Assembly: GCA_963971575.1 (NCBI GenBank)
Contig: OZ020611.1
Span: 242,692,654-242,756,653, forward strand
Direction of reading: 5' to 3'
Source of the DNA: Liopterus haemorrhoidalis
Lineage: Eukaryota > Arthropoda > Insecta > Coleoptera > Dytiscidae
DNA length: 64,000 bases
Made by a program: the position numbers and the translations under genes. Positions within the stretch are counted from its first letter, which is position 1. Every line of letters begins with the position of its first letter. Under the pieces are notes generated by a model. The model made no database searches and was not told where the DNA came from. It saw only the letters and a list, made by a program, of their open reading frames with translations. Below are positions 31,581 through 43,230 of this stretch, piece by piece.

Positions 31581-32427
31581 TAAAGCCACTTTTGTTGATA
31601 AATAATTGTTGTGATTTCAAATCCCGAAATATAAAAGACAACCCTCGTATTAAGTCAATTTTTCGAAAAACTTATTATAACAATTATTTAAATAATTTTG
31701 GGGAAAGGGGGGTTTCCTTAGCTTACACCTTTCTCAATATTACATATTGACGCTATATTTTACTCATAGCTCTAAAAGCAGAGAATGGAAATAATGAAGC
31801 AGCATTACGTTCATGATCCATAATAAAATTAGGAGAGCGAGTTATTTTGATGTAGTTCTCGCTGCAAGTTTTGATTGGCCGGTGTTACCGAGTTATAATA
31901 CTTAATTAGTAAAGGCTAAATTCATTAAAAAGATCTCCAGTTTTAGCTCCATTCAAGAAGATTTTCAGCAGATTAAAACTTATCAAATATAAAGTATTTT
32001 AAAAGGCTCCAGATTAAGTTAACTGGCTCAAATAAAGTCTTTTAGGAATTTAGAAGTACGACAGAAAAACTTTATATTAGTATGTCACGCCAGCAGTATT
32101 ACTCTAGCTAAGTTAATCCAATTACAATAAATGCAGGTTAAAATCTGATAAACGGTTTACAACAGTGTGCTACTATAGGTCAGTCGTTTAATCAACGCAG
32201 TTGGTCAATATTAGACATTTGTTTGTAGTTCTGTGTTATTAGAAGGTTATGTATGTTCGATGTTTTAATAATTACATTATTAAAATAGTGTTTTATTAGT
32301 ATATTTGATAATAATTTACTTCCTACATTTTCTTAATGTGATTGTGTTTTATGTAACTGGCGAATTTTGGAAAAAAATAAAATAAACAAATAAATAAATT
32401 TTAAAAATGAATGAGAATGAAAATATC
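31581..32427. other. No gene recognised
   Basis: AT-rich. 'aaccctcgtatt' near 31640 resembles the mariner 3' terminus seen at 14630 and 42395, so the mariner may extend to about here. Otherwise nothing. Confidence 0.4.
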
Positions 32428-32991
32428 GACCGGGAGCTCATGACAGTTTTTAGTCTCCGATTTCATACAGCATTCCTTTTGGAGGAGAGAATATTTACCC
32501 TGTGACAACAAAAAAGGGATGGTACTAAACCCCTGCACGCTTTCCGGTCATAGGGAAAATTGCATTTCCACTTAAACACAAAATTTTGTGCTTTTCTCTA
32601 ATTTAATATTGCTTGCCCTTTTGTCAAAAGAAAGTTATAACAAATTTAAAGTCTTTTAAATATATGCATGCGATTCGGAGGGTCCCAAAGGGCTCAAACG
32701 GTCATGTGATCTTGTAATAAAAAAATATGATTTTCCGCGTTTGCATACAGCATGCCTATAATTAAAAGACTTTAAATTTGTTATAACTTTCTTTTGACAA
32801 AAGGGCAAGCAATATTAAATCAGAGAAAAACACAATAATTTTGTGCAAGTGGAAATGCAATTTTCCCTATGACCGGAAAGCGTGCAGGGGTTTAGTACCA
32901 TCCCTTTTTTGTTGTCACAGGGTAAATATTCTCTCCTCCAAAAGGCATGCTGTATGAAATCGGAGACCAAAAATGTCATGAGCTCCCGGTC
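32428..32991. mobile_element. Foldback element with ~230-bp inverted arms
   Basis: The arms 32428-32660 and 32760-32991 are inverted copies with a few differences. Outer ends are GACCGGGAGCTCATGACA and its complement; inner landmarks are 'gtgcaggggtttagtacc' and 'aaagttataacaaatttaaa'. The spacer is about 100 bp. No coding sequence; the 70-codon reverse frame at 32815-33027 reads through an arm. The duplication is unclear, so the superfamily is open. Confidence 0.75.
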
Positions 32992-33106
32992 TAATAGCGT
33001 GATTTCAATTTTAGAACTGGTTTCCAAAAATAATTGAGCCTATGATATAAAAATTAGACTTTAAACTTTAGGACTATCAAGACCGGAATACATTTTAAGG
33101 AGTTCC

Positions 33107-33243
33107 GAAGAAAAAAAAAAAAAATCAGCTGTGGCTACCACAGGACCGACTGACATCATAAAGTACCTGTATTAAATACATTCTAGCAGCAGAGTAGAAA
33201 TAACTTGGCCTAATATTTTCTAACAGAAATATTATTTATCATG
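33107..33243 (-). repeat. Family B, 3' end fragment (copy 4)
   Basis: Reverse strand: T tract, hairpin (one mismatch: CTGTGGTAGCCACAG), subterminal repeat, then 'actctgctgctagaatg' and 'gataaataatatttctgtta'. It stops at 'atcatg' and is replaced by unrelated sequence. Confidence 0.75.
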
Positions 33244-33280
33244 CAATTTTTACGTTCTTAAGTTTGCGTCTGCGCTGTCA

Positions 33281-33283
<3 letters not shown>

Positions 33284-33322
<39 letters not shown>
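33284..33322. repeat. CT dinucleotide microsatellite
   Basis: About 18 CT units beside the family B fragment. Confidence 0.95.
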
Positions 33323-33323
<1 letters not shown>

Positions 33324-33329
33324 CTCATT

Positions 33330-34180
33330 TAATAAACTCCTTTGTCAGCGTTTTGAATATTTGAGCTTAAGTTTCATTTAAATTTATATATTATATCCAT
33401 TTTATTTAATGAAAATTAAAAAAAATTATTGAAATTGTACCACAATTTTGTTATAGCGCATCTTTGATTAAAAAAATCGTGATTACAATGTTTAAAATAA
33501 AAATTTTGGTAGTACTAGTTTCTTATTTTTGTACTGTTGGAATCACTGAAAATCATTTGTGTTGGCGATATTTTTAGCCCCAGTATGGCCGCCGTTGCGC
33601 TACTTTATATAATCTAGTGACTTTAATTCTATCCATTCAGCCTAAGCCTATAAAAACCTTAATCCGGCACTGATACTGTTGAGAAGTACTCATTTCTATT
33701 ATATTTAAAAACTGTATCATTATTTCAACCTATCACAATAATATCTGTAATTTTTTTGCTTATAATACAATATTAAAAGTTAATGAAGAGAATGAGGTAC
33801 ACGTGTAATACATAAACTCTCTCATGTCATTCCGTATAATTGATTTTGAATGATCACTTCATTGGGCGGTTTGTACGGGTTGCGGATTGTGTTGGGGGGG
33901 GGGGGAGTACATAGCGTGCCCCGCTCTACCGGTCACAGTTGATATACCGGAAATGTTCAGATTGGACATGATATATATTTACCGGACACTTTATCCTTTA
34001 TTAATAAACTTATGCATTTTTAATTTGTCATTAGTATTTCATATTGTACTCATTTGAATTTAATCGACTTTACAAATATAATTATTATGATGTTTATTTT
34101 TGCGATACCCTTGAAAATATTCCTGAAATTTTGTTGCTATGTTAAAGTGGGGTTTACACGGTTCAATTTATTTACTAATA
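33330..34180. other. No gene; short repeat K and a G run
   Basis: About 33590-33645 contains 'gcgctactttatataatctagtgacttt', whose reverse complement recurs at about 35582-35615. A run of 12 G lies at 33894-33905. No recognisable coding sequence; the 97-codon forward frame (34054-34347) runs into family B. Confidence 0.4.
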
Positions 34181-34185
34181 AATTG

Positions 34186-34690
34186 AAAAAATCAACTGTG
34201 GCCACCACAGGACCGACCGCCATCATAAAGTACTTATATAAATTACATTCTAGCAGCAGAGTAGAAATTAAAAAAATAAAGTTATTATTTATTGCATTTA
34301 TAGCAACTTTGTTCAATAATTTTTTTAGAAATATTTTTCTGTTTTGAAATATTCACAAAAATCTTAAAATCGACACGAGTAAACTCCCATTTTTAATCAA
34401 CCGATTTTTACCAAAAGTTGATCAATTCGTGCCATTGATGGCAGAAGCTTAAATATGAAGTTTCATAAAAATCCTTTCAGCCGAATTTGCTCTGCACGTG
34501 TACACAGACAGACAGACAAACGGACAGACGGACGGAGAGACGGACGGATAGACAGACAGACCGACAGACATTATGCTAAAAATAGTCAAAACGTTATGTA
34601 GGGACCTCAATTCGTGGAGATCCATCGAAATCTCGAAATGTCAAAGTCGGTATGATCACAATACCTCCCTTATATATGTTGGCGGTCGGT
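34186..34690 (-). mobile_element. Family B element, copy 5
   Basis: Reverse orientation: hairpin and T tract at 34186-34215, 'tgctctgcacgtgtacacag', short CAGA/CGGA core (34503-34568), and 5' end with 'ggcggtcggt' at 34690. It is shortened relative to other copies by a deletion between 34270 and 34285. It sits about 125 bp from copy 6 in head-to-head orientation. Confidence 0.75.
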
Positions 34691-34815
34691 AAAAATAAAT
34701 ATATTGATTAAACTAATTGTAACCTGACATTTAATCTGACATAATAATATGACATTACTAATAGTTCAATCAAAGACATTCAGTCGAAAATGCATGGCAT
34801 CCCTTTGTTATATTT

Positions 34816-34917
34816 ACCGACCGCCAACATATATGTATAAGGGAGGTATTGCGATCATAACCGATTTTGACATTTCGAGATTTCGATGGATCTCTACGAA
34901 TTGATGTCTGTCTATCG

Positions 34918-34948
<31 letters not shown>

Positions 34949-35428
34949 CGTCTGTCCGTCTGTCTGTCCGTCTGTCTGTCCGTCTGTCCGTCCGTCTGTC
35001 TGTGTACACGTGCAGAGCAAATTCGACTAAAAGGATTTTTATGAAACTTCATATTTAAGCTTTAGACATCAATGGCACGAGTTGATCAACTTTTGATAAA
35101 AATCGGTTGACTAGAAATGGGAATTTACTCGTGTCGATCTAAAGATTTTTGCGATATTTAACAGAAAAATATTTCGAAAAATTTTGTTTACAAAAGTTGC
35201 TATAAAAGTAATATCTAACAACTTTTATTTGAGACATTTTTTGATAAAACGAAAAATGTTTTTCGAAATTTTTTAAGTATCAATTTTTTAATGTTTCCAT
35301 GGTCATGATAAATAATATCTCTGTTGGAAAATATTAGGCCAAATTATTTCTACTCTGCTGCTAGAATGTATTTTATACAAGTACTTTGTGATGGCGGTCG
35401 GTCCTGTGGTGGCCACAGCTGATTTTTT
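34816..35428 (+). mobile_element. Family B element, copy 6
   Basis: Full-length: ACCGACCGCCAACATATATG start, a GTCT/GTCC core (34905-35003), 'tgtacacgtgcagagcaaattcg', then 'gatggcggtcggtcctgtgg' with the hairpin CTGTGGTGGCCACAG and T tract. Open frames through the core are artefacts. Confidence 0.78.
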
Positions 35429-36447
35429 TAAATTTTTTTCAGAACGTAATTTACGTAATTAAATATGCCAATAAGTTTGAAAATTGGTTAAGATCTAATT
35501 GTTTAAGGTCTATTTGTTATCAATTACCCTAAAAAACTCCTTTTCTTTTTGCTAATTACTTCGATTTAGGGGCCCATTCTATCTAAAGTCACTGGATTAT
35601 ACAAAGTAGCGCAAGCCTTTGAAGAAGCCGACAGACCCCAGAGTTTGATTGGTAACATTGGTTCCCCTGTTAAGCAAACTAAAGTAGCAATTTTTACGTT
35701 CTTAAGTTAAAGTTTTAAACTTGGCCCCCTCTTTTAATTGGTTGTTACGCTCGCGGCGCCTCAGTATATACCGTTGTTATGTTAGGCTAGTTTTGTATAG
35801 ATATTTCAACGAACATACTATCTAGAACAATCTAAAATCCAATGTAATTGTTTTGATCGATGATACCTCGGCCACCCTTAGAAATTCAATACCCTTCAGA
35901 GAGAACAGAATACTTAAATTCTGTCTGTTATCCTCAAGCTCCTTAGACATATCTTATCTTTTTAAATCTAAAATGTGAAAGGTCACCAAGTGTTAAATTT
36001 ATAAGAGAGTCCTTGTAGAAGGGTGTAACATAACATAAAATCAAGTAATCTATTGTATGAAAAAGTTTAGTAAATGTAATAAAGTTAAAGAAAGCGCTTT
36101 TAAATATTTGAAAGGATCTTAAAAGTCAGAAATGGAGTTGTTTATTTCAAAAAACTACAAGATAAATCACTTCGTAAAACCGAATAAGAATTCTAACCTA
36201 GATCTACTTCTTTAAAACTTGCTGAAAAAAATGTTATTTATACTGCTTTTCTGACAGATAGCTATTAGCGGATTCCTTACTACAGTGTTATGAACATTCA
36301 GAAAACAAAATCTCTTCCACAGAACGAGTAAATTTATAATATGTCGAACTGTGAAACATAAGGGCCGCTTTTACAAACCTCGGATAAGCAGAGAAATAAT
36401 TATTTATCGGTGGTATAAGTTTATTCCGATGTTTACTTTTACAATGC
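35429..36447. other. No gene; repeat K second copy
   Basis: About 35570-35615 is the inverted partner of repeat K at 33590-33645. 'gcaatttttacgttcttaagtt' at about 35685 also recurs at 33245. The rest has no recognisable feature. Confidence 0.4.
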
Positions 36448-36448
36448 A

Positions 36449-36500
36449 TTTTTAGGGTATTGTAGGTATGACCAAAAAACCCTTATACCGTCATTTTGTC

Positions 36501-36553
<53 letters not shown>

Positions 36554-37522
36554 GGCTAAACCTAGAAAGTTGAAATTTGGCATGCTTGTACAACTTTTTG
36601 ACCCGCACATAGGAAAAATACTAAAACATCTAAAAAACATATCCCCCTAAAAATATAAACAATTATGTGCTCATCGAAAAAAAAAATATTTTTTTTAAAT
36701 TCTGAGTAGGGTATCAAATGAAAGCCCTTAGTACGTGGATTAACGATCAAAATTTTATTTTTGCAAAATAAATAATTTTCACGCGATTTTTGTCAAAATT
36801 GTGCAAAAAATTTTTTGTCCCACACCCTGTAGCCCAGATGGTTTAAACTAAAAATCTGAAAAAATTCTAAGTTATGTACATTAGTGTGAACAGGAATAGT
36901 ACAACAGGAATTTTAGATCAGATTATGTTTTCGGAAAATAATGCATTTTTTGTGTTTTTAACCAAAATATGTTAAATATTTAATTCGCTATGTAACCACG
37001 TTGATACGTCAGCGCTCATAGCGATGTGCGTTTAGTCATTGGTTTTTTAATTTGTCATACAGGTAACTTGCAAACTAGAGTTCGAATCCTGTCAATTTTA
37101 ATTTTATTGTTTTTTTTTGCATTGTTCTTTTGTTTAAATTATTTTGTCAAAATTCTAGTTATATTTTGGTAAATGTTGCATTTAATTTTTAAAAGCGTAA
37201 ATTTAATAACCAGTGGGAAGTGTTGAAATTATAACTTAATTCTGTTTGATGTATACGAAATCAGAGGGCGGGGCTAATGATTTAAGCAACCAATAGAAGC
37301 CAAATGCGCAATTTTCAAAATCGTAATGAACCTTGCTATGTAAAAAAAATACTGCACATATTTAGAAACTTAAATAATGGTATTAGGCATTCGAATTAAA
37401 ATTCATAAAAAAATATTTTGACATAAAATTTGGTTTGGCATCCCAAATAATCATCATTCAGTTATTAAATACCTGCAAAACCCTGAAATGTGTGAAAATT
37501 CACACTTCACATCAATTTTTTT
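36449..37522 (+). mobile_element. Family A element, copy 6
   Basis: Full-length, forward. 5' end 'tttttagggtattgtaggta', perfect GTCT core (36498-36552), 'aaacctagaaagttgaaatttgg', 'gtacgtggattaacgatcaa', 'gcccagatggtttaaact', tRNA-like segment (37005-37085), 'taaccagtgggaagtgttg', 'ggtattaggcattcgaatt', then ATACCTGCAAAACCC, the hairpin GTGTGAAAATTCACAC and a T tract. Confidence 0.75.
37005..37085 (+). other. tRNA-like segment inside family A copy 6
   Basis: 'agagttcgaatcctg' is a good B box (about 37079-37093). The A-box side ('gcgctcatagcgatgtgcg') is degraded. Same position as in other copies. Confidence 0.45.
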
Positions 37523-37588
37523 ATTCTCGGATGGGTATCTATAGATTTAAAATAAGAAGACGTAAGCCTACATATCGTGGGTTGCGAT

Positions 37589-38473
37589 TAGAGATGGGTC
37601 GTTCATGAACGAACCGGCTCACTGAGCCGGCTCAGTACACTGACCGAAGTGACACGGTTCACCAAATTGAAATGAGCCGGCTCACGGCTCACTGTATAGT
37701 TTCAAGTTTCAAGGATACGTTTCAAGGAATGATCCGGATCTGGATCGATGTCATGTTGAACTTCGCGAGAACTCGGCTTGTAATGTATTATCATAAACTG
37801 TATTTTGTCATCATTTGTAGGGCAGTTTATTTGAAACTAATAGGCTTAGTCTGTATTTTCTTACAACCATACTATATAAAAATATTAAAAATATTGCCCA
37901 AATCCCAGATGTCCGATTTATAAGGGCAATAAACATCGCCATAATCTTAACACATCTGGTTTAAAATACAGTAGCTACATAAAGTGAATTGTTTGTTTCA
38001 AAAATGTTAGATAAGAGCCGGGGCTAAGCGACGTTCTACCTACGAGCGAACGACCGACAACTGACTGACCTGTATCTCGGGATCATGTTTACAGTTCATA
38101 TATTGCAAGAACCGGCTCTAAGCAAGAGCCGGCTCAAAACGACGTTCTACCTACGACCGAACGACCGACCAACCTGTGTCTCGGGATCATGTTTACTGTT
38201 CATATATTGCAAGAACCGGCTCTAAGCGACGTTCTACCTACGACCGACCGACCTGTGTCTCGGGATCATGTTTACAGTTCATATATTGCAAGAACCGGCT
38301 CTAAGCAAGAGCCAGCTCTAAGCGACGTTCTACCTACGAACTAACGACCGACCTGTGTCTCGGAAACATGTTTACTTAACCGGATCACTGAGCTGGATCA
38401 ATGAACCGACTCAACAAACTGAACGACCTCCACTGATCCGGTTCCGCAAACTGAGTCGAAATTCTCATCTCTA
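37589..38473. mobile_element. hAT-type element F, copy 2 (885 bp)
   Basis: Inverted relative to copy 1. Termini TAGAGATGGG and (decayed) CATCTCTA. The perfect 8-bp direct repeat gttgcgat flanks it (37581-37588 and 38474-38481). It carries three to four internal units with 'agaaccggctctaagc', 'acgttctacctacgac' and 'gtctcgggatcatgtttac'. The spread of unit spacing differs from copy 1, so the array has changed in length. Short open frames are shadows. Confidence 0.88.
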
Positions 38474-38494
38474 GTTGCGATAAGTCCAAATAAA

Positions 38495-38680
38495 TAATTC
38501 AGTAGACGAATTAACCTGGTAGACGTAATGTCAGTAGACGTAAAGTCAGTATAGTAAATGTCGTGGTAGACGAAAAACCTGTATACTAATAGTCGTGGTA
38601 GACGAGAAGTCGGTATACCTAATGTTTGTTTACAAAATGTCGTAGAAGTAAAGTCTGTAAACAAGTTGTCGTGGAACCTT
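38495..38680. repeat. Degenerate short repeats of GTAGACG type
   Basis: Variants of 'cgtggtagacgaaaag' and 'cagtagacgtaaagtc' recur every 15-25 bp, alternating with 'gtcagtata' and 'ctgtatacta'. It directly follows the hAT element. Too degenerate to set a period. Confidence 0.55.
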
Positions 38681-38923
38681 ATTGACAGAGCTAATTTTTC
38701 TTATGCCGTAAAAACTATTAAAATAAAATTTAAGTAAAAGTTGTTTGACACTAATAGCTGAAGCAGCTAAAGTGTCCTAAAATAAAGGAAATAAAAAAAA
38801 AGGTTTTAAAAAGCTCTATCGAAAGATACCCAATATTAAAAATGTTCCCATTTAAAAAAAAAGTTGTCCTTGATGTGCTGTACTTTCGGTTTGTTCCGAA
38901 AAATTTCAGTACATTCGATTCTT

Positions 38924-39076
38924 AAGCCTGGTTTATAATAAGCCCATAGCATAACTGCATATGCATTAAACAATAGATTTGACCCTTCAAAACATCTGTT
39001 TGTAATAAACAGAACAAAGAGAGTAGTGTAATTTTTATGCTTATGTTCCATAACATATCTATTATAAACCAGGCTT
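38924..39076. mobile_element. Short MITE (~153 bp)
   Basis: Perfect inverted ends AAGCCTGGTTTATAATA (38924-38940) and its complement (39060-39076). The interior is non-coding. Flanks are 'cgattctt' and 'tagacttt'; the duplication is not obvious. Confidence 0.7.
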
Positions 39077-39119
39077 TAGACTTTGCCCATTCAAATTTTT
39101 CCCAAACTTGCGCAGACAT

Positions 39120-39295
39120 CGAGTTTTTAATAAAATTCGTATTCTTCTTATATTGGACACCCTCTATATGGGTCGAAGAGCTGTAAATACATGTAATATT
39201 TCAACTCTATGGGTTGAAATTTTACCTTTTGGTCACAATTTCTACCGAACAGACAGGCACATGAGATTGCAGAATATTTTGGAGGTATCCACGTA
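39120..39295 (-). repeat. Family A' fragment
   Basis: 'ctatatgggtcgaagagctg', 'atttcaactctatggg' and 'caatttctaccgaacagacagg' follow the family A order. Strongly diverged. Confidence 0.45.
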
Positions 39296-39299
39296 AAAC

Positions 39300-40636
39300 A
39301 TGACATGTTCGTTAAGAGAAAATAATAACATGAAAAGAAAACAAAAATATAGAGAGTGGAAAATGGACATTTTACGAAATGGTAAAAAAACTAATTTGGT
39401 ACAGAGGATAGTTTGGCCACATGAGAATTTGTTTGTAACATGTTAAAGTTAGAATTGGCAATTGGCTTTCACGGAGTGAGATAACAAACTAAATGACTTC
39501 AGTACTGCCACTTTTTACTGCTAACTAGTATAGCAGTTTATTAGTAGTTACGTTCTAATTTTCAAAATTTACCTACAAAATGTAGATAAAGAAGCTACAA
39601 AAATTATAATTACAATACATGATATATTTTTAAAAAAATACATACACTCATAAACATTTTATATCCTTGAGAACAAATAATAAATGATATAGCATAAAAA
39701 AATATGTGAAGTGTAAATTTTCACACTTTTCAAGCTTTGTAGTTATTAATAAGTGTAAGAGGCCAACATAATACTGGATGTCTAGGAATATTGGTTTTAT
39801 AGTCAAATCAAAATCAACAATTTGATAATCATTTTTATTTGTTATTTGAGTACTAAGAACTTCCATTTAATCATTTAAACAATATTTAAAAAATATGCGA
39901 AAATTTCGTCACAATAATATTTAAATTAAAAATACCAGTGTTTTTTTTGCATTTGCTTCGTATTCAAGTCTTCATTAAATTAATAAGAAATATATTGATA
40001 CATGGCTACATTTCTTACAATTTCAAAAACGTGTTACTCACTATTAACAATGTGTTATTTGATTAATATAGGGTAGTCGGCGAATCAGTAAAGTTGCGTC
40101 ACTGGAAACGTCACATGTTTTTGTGATGTCATATTTAGTACGGTTACATGCATCCATTTAACGAATGTAATATTCGTACGTTGTATCGAAATTAAATTAA
40201 TATAAGAATAAGAACAGAATAGAAACAATTAAACTAATAGACAAAATAATTCTAAAAAGGGCTGATGTGATCCAAAAATTTGATCAAAGAAAAGAAAATA
40301 GAAATACGTTGAATTTAACCTAAAAAGCTATGTACTACATACAATATCAAATGGAAATCTATAAGATATCTTTAAGAAAATATATAACTAAACACAAAAT
40401 TGCTAAATTAACAACGAACTATATAAAAATTATTTTTGAAATTAAAATAAGTTAGATATGTGGACACAAGTATCAAAACACATCAGAACGTATTATAAAA
40501 TATAAACATTGTTTTATTTAGCGATACCAATACAAATGTCCCTATATTAAATAAATACTTTTAAAATTTGTAAATCTTTAAAATGACTATCGAACACAAA
40601 CTAAATATGAATTCAAAAGGTATGTTTTAGTAAAAT
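39300..40636. other. No gene; family A 3' end and mariner leader traces
   Basis: 39694-39750 is an isolated family A 3' terminus ('tatgtgaagtgtaaattttcacac'). 39762-39900 matches the mariner leader at 29975-30110. 39900-40636 is AT-rich without recognisable content. Confidence 0.45.
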
Positions 40637-41010
40637 AAAAGAGTGAAGAGCAATATTATTCTATAATACACATGCAAAAAAGATCGAAGTAGTTTGTTTT
40701 TCGCCACTAAGTTTGTCATTGAAGTTATGACGCAAAATAAAGATTTAATTACTACAAATGATTAAAAGAGTGAAGAGCAATATTAGTCTATAATTCATAT
40801 GCAAAAAAAAAAATCGATTTAGTTAATTTTTCGCCACTAAGTTTGTCATTGAAGTTATGACGCAAAATAAAGATTTAATTACTACAAATGATTAAAAGAG
40901 TGAAGAGAAATATTAGTCTATAATTCATATGCAAAAAAAAAATCGATTTAGTTAATTTTTCGACACTAAGTTTGTCATTGAAGTTATGACGCAAAATAGA
41001 TATTTAATAT
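40637..41010. repeat. Tandem repeat, 3 x ~128 bp
   Basis: Units begin at about 40637, 40764 and 40894 with 'aaaagagtgaagag'. They share 'caatattagtctataattca', 'cactaagtttgtcattgaag' and 'ttatgacgcaaaata'. The spacing change from 127 to 130 is due to poly(A) length and small indels. Non-coding. Confidence 0.88.
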
Positions 41011-41805
41011 ATTTAATATCTATACATGATTTATTCCTCTTTGATACCTTAAAAATAAAAAACTAAAGTTATTCAAACAATAGTTTGAATCATGACGTTT
41101 AATAGTAGGTAGAGCCTACTGAGCACTACACATTATACTCTACACACATGAACTCGGTTCTCAGCTATTCAAATTTTATATTATATTTTTAATAAAAAAA
41201 AAAGACACACTACTTCAATCATAAATACAAAAAAAAAAAACATAAAATTACTAGCCATAATTTTGTTATAATTTATATTTTTAATTTAATTATAATTTAA
41301 TTTTGTCAAAAACACAAAAACAGCAATTTTTTTCGAAAACGAAATCTCGTCAATAATTTCTTTCGTACGTATCCGGTTTATCCTTTGCGTTAAAGGATGC
41401 GGGACAGTAATTTTATTAGTATATTTTTTGAAAAAACTTTTTTTTTCCTTACCCTACGTCTTAAGAGCTTTCTTTTGATATCACACAATATTTTAAAAAA
41501 ATAATTATTTTTTCAACCACACCAAAAAAATTCTTATTTTTTTGTAAAACTAGTTCAAAAATACCTGTTGAACTATTCCGGTTCCCATTAATATACTTAA
41601 ATTATTGAGATTTTTTTTCAGTTTTTTATATTTACCCCTCTGGGAACTAGGGTGGGGGACATTTTTTTTTTATATATTTATGGCTAAAATACCATAAAAA
41701 AATAAATTTTACAAAAGTAAAAATTTGCCTTTTTATCTAGGCATAAAAAAAATTATTTTTTCATTGAATACATATTTATTTATATTTATCTCGTGATGTG
41801 TTTTT
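41011..41805. repeat. Family A' internal fragment and AT-rich flank
   Basis: From about 41320 ('aaacacaaaaacagcaatt') to 41795 the order of family A' landmarks is recognisable: 'gaaaacgaaatctcgtc', 'gttgaactattccggttccc', 'cccctctgggaactagggtg', and 'gaatacatatttatttatat'. 41011-41320 is AT-rich and unrecognised. Confidence 0.5.
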
Positions 41806-42402
41806 CAGCAACAATCCACTGTTTGGGTCTTCCAAGATGAACCGTAACCCACAAAAGTTGTTCGTTCACGAAGCACTTCCAAGAAAATGATCGCTTGTTT
41901 CTTCGGTTATACTGGATATGTCGCAACCATTTATTTAGAGAATCGGAGAACAGTTAATGCTGAATGGTATATAACAATTTGTTTGCCAAAAGTCATCGAC
42001 AAAATCAGGAAAAACAATCAAAAATGTCGCATCATTCTTCATCATGACAATACAAGCTCCCACACAGCACGTCAAAAAATGGATTATTTTAAAGAGAAAA
42101 ACATCGAATTAATGCCTCTTTGCCCGTATTCACCTGATTTATCCCCTAACTACTTTATGTCAAACAAAAAATACGTGGACAGCGATTTTCATCACCTCAA
42201 GAAGCTGTTGAAGCCTTGGAAAACCATGTTTTTGAGATACCAACTTCAGAGTGGAAAAAATGTTTCGAGAATTGGTTTGAACGCGTGCAAAAGTGTATAA
42301 ATCTTACAGGCGAATAATTTGAAAAGCAACAAAACAGTTTGTTCAAAAAAAAATGTTTTTCTTTCTTAGTTTTTGTAAAAACTTAAAAGGTAGCTCTCGT
42401 AT
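41806..42402 (+). pseudogene. mariner transposase, catalytic C-terminal half
   Basis: From 41806 the frames read 'QQSTVWVFQDE' and then 'MIACFFGYTGYVATIYLENR', 'RTVNAEWYITICLPKVIDKI', 'IILHHDNTSSHTARQ' (second catalytic Asp) and 'LCPYSPDLSPNYFM'. The latter is the 'YSPDLxPxDYFLF' motif, in which the third catalytic Asp has been lost. After a frameshift near 42180 the C-terminus reads 'EIPTSEWKKCFENWFERVQK' and stops early at 42315-42317. The mariner 3' region and end ('ggtagctctcgtata') follow to 42402. The N-terminal half and first Asp are missing. It is inactive. Confidence 0.88.
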
Positions 42403-42660
42403 ACCTACAAAACCTTGAAATATAGTGCATTTTCATTTCAATTTTTTTTTTTCTGCATTTCGTTCATTTTAAGTTTTTGCAGAACCCAGTTTTTTTTATA
42501 TATTTAACTTCCATTTTATCTCTTAGACTAAATATTTCATATATATTTTTTTGACATAGTGAAATTTAGCAGAAAAATCATGTAAATTTTTGCTCGTAAA
42601 TTGTTGGTCTTTGAATAAATAAATCGCAAGTTAGTAACTGAAAAAAAAGCTGCGTGCTTG
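42403..42660. other. No gene; short spacer
   Basis: AT-rich sequence between the mariner remnant and the DD41D derivative. No feature was seen. Confidence 0.4.
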
Positions 42661-42662
42661 TA

Positions 42663-43228
42663 ATGGGTGTTTTTTTTAGAGGTATAGAACTTTAAATTGC
42701 AATAAAACAACGATGGATTATTCGATTGACATGAATTTTTTTTTATTCGAAAGATAATCTTGTGGCATTACATTTTAAATATGATTTCTGGCATATGACC
42801 GCCACGGCTGGCTCGGATGTAGTCCAATCTGGACGTCCAATTTTCGATGAATTTTTCCAACATTTGTGGCCGTATATCGGCAATAACACGGCGAATGTTG
42901 TCTTCCAAATGGTCAAGCGGTTGTGGCTTATCCGCATAGACCAATGACTTTACATAGCCCCACAGAAAGTAGTCCAGCGGTGTTAAATCACAAGATCTTG
43001 GAGGCCAATTCACAGGTCCAAAACGTGAATTTAGGCGGTCACCAAACGTGTCTTTCAATAAATCGATTGTGGCACGAGCTGTGTGACATGTTGCGCCGTC
43101 TTGTTGGTATGATTTAATGTAATGCCACAAGATTATCTTTCGAATAAAAAAAAATTCATGTCAATCGAATAATCCATCGTTGTTAAATTGCAATTTAAAG
43201 TTCTATACCTCTAAAAAAAAACACCCGT
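42663..43228 (-). mobile_element. DD41D (rosa-like) deletion derivative, copy 2
   Basis: 566 bp, flanked by TA (42661-42662 and 43229-43230), with the same ~110-bp inverted repeats and the same internal deletion as 6721-7285. Flanking sequences differ completely from copy 1, so this is an independent insertion of an already deleted element. Confidence 0.87.
42768..43130 (-). pseudogene. DD41D transposase C-terminal fragment, copy 2
   Basis: The 120-codon frame is nearly identical to that at 6818-7180, with a few substitutions (for example LNSRFG for LISRFG, and EKFIEN for EKVIEN). It keeps 'QQDGATCHTA' and 'CDLTPLDYFLWG' with 41 residues between the two Asp residues. The DNA-binding domain and first catalytic Asp are absent. 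Retention of an open frame in both copies may simply reflect recent amplification. Confidence 0.82.
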
Positions 43229-43230
43229 TA

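Noticed and set aside
41887..42300. Intact mariner transposase
   Set aside because: It lacks the N-terminal half, has lost the third catalytic Asp and is frameshifted near 42180.
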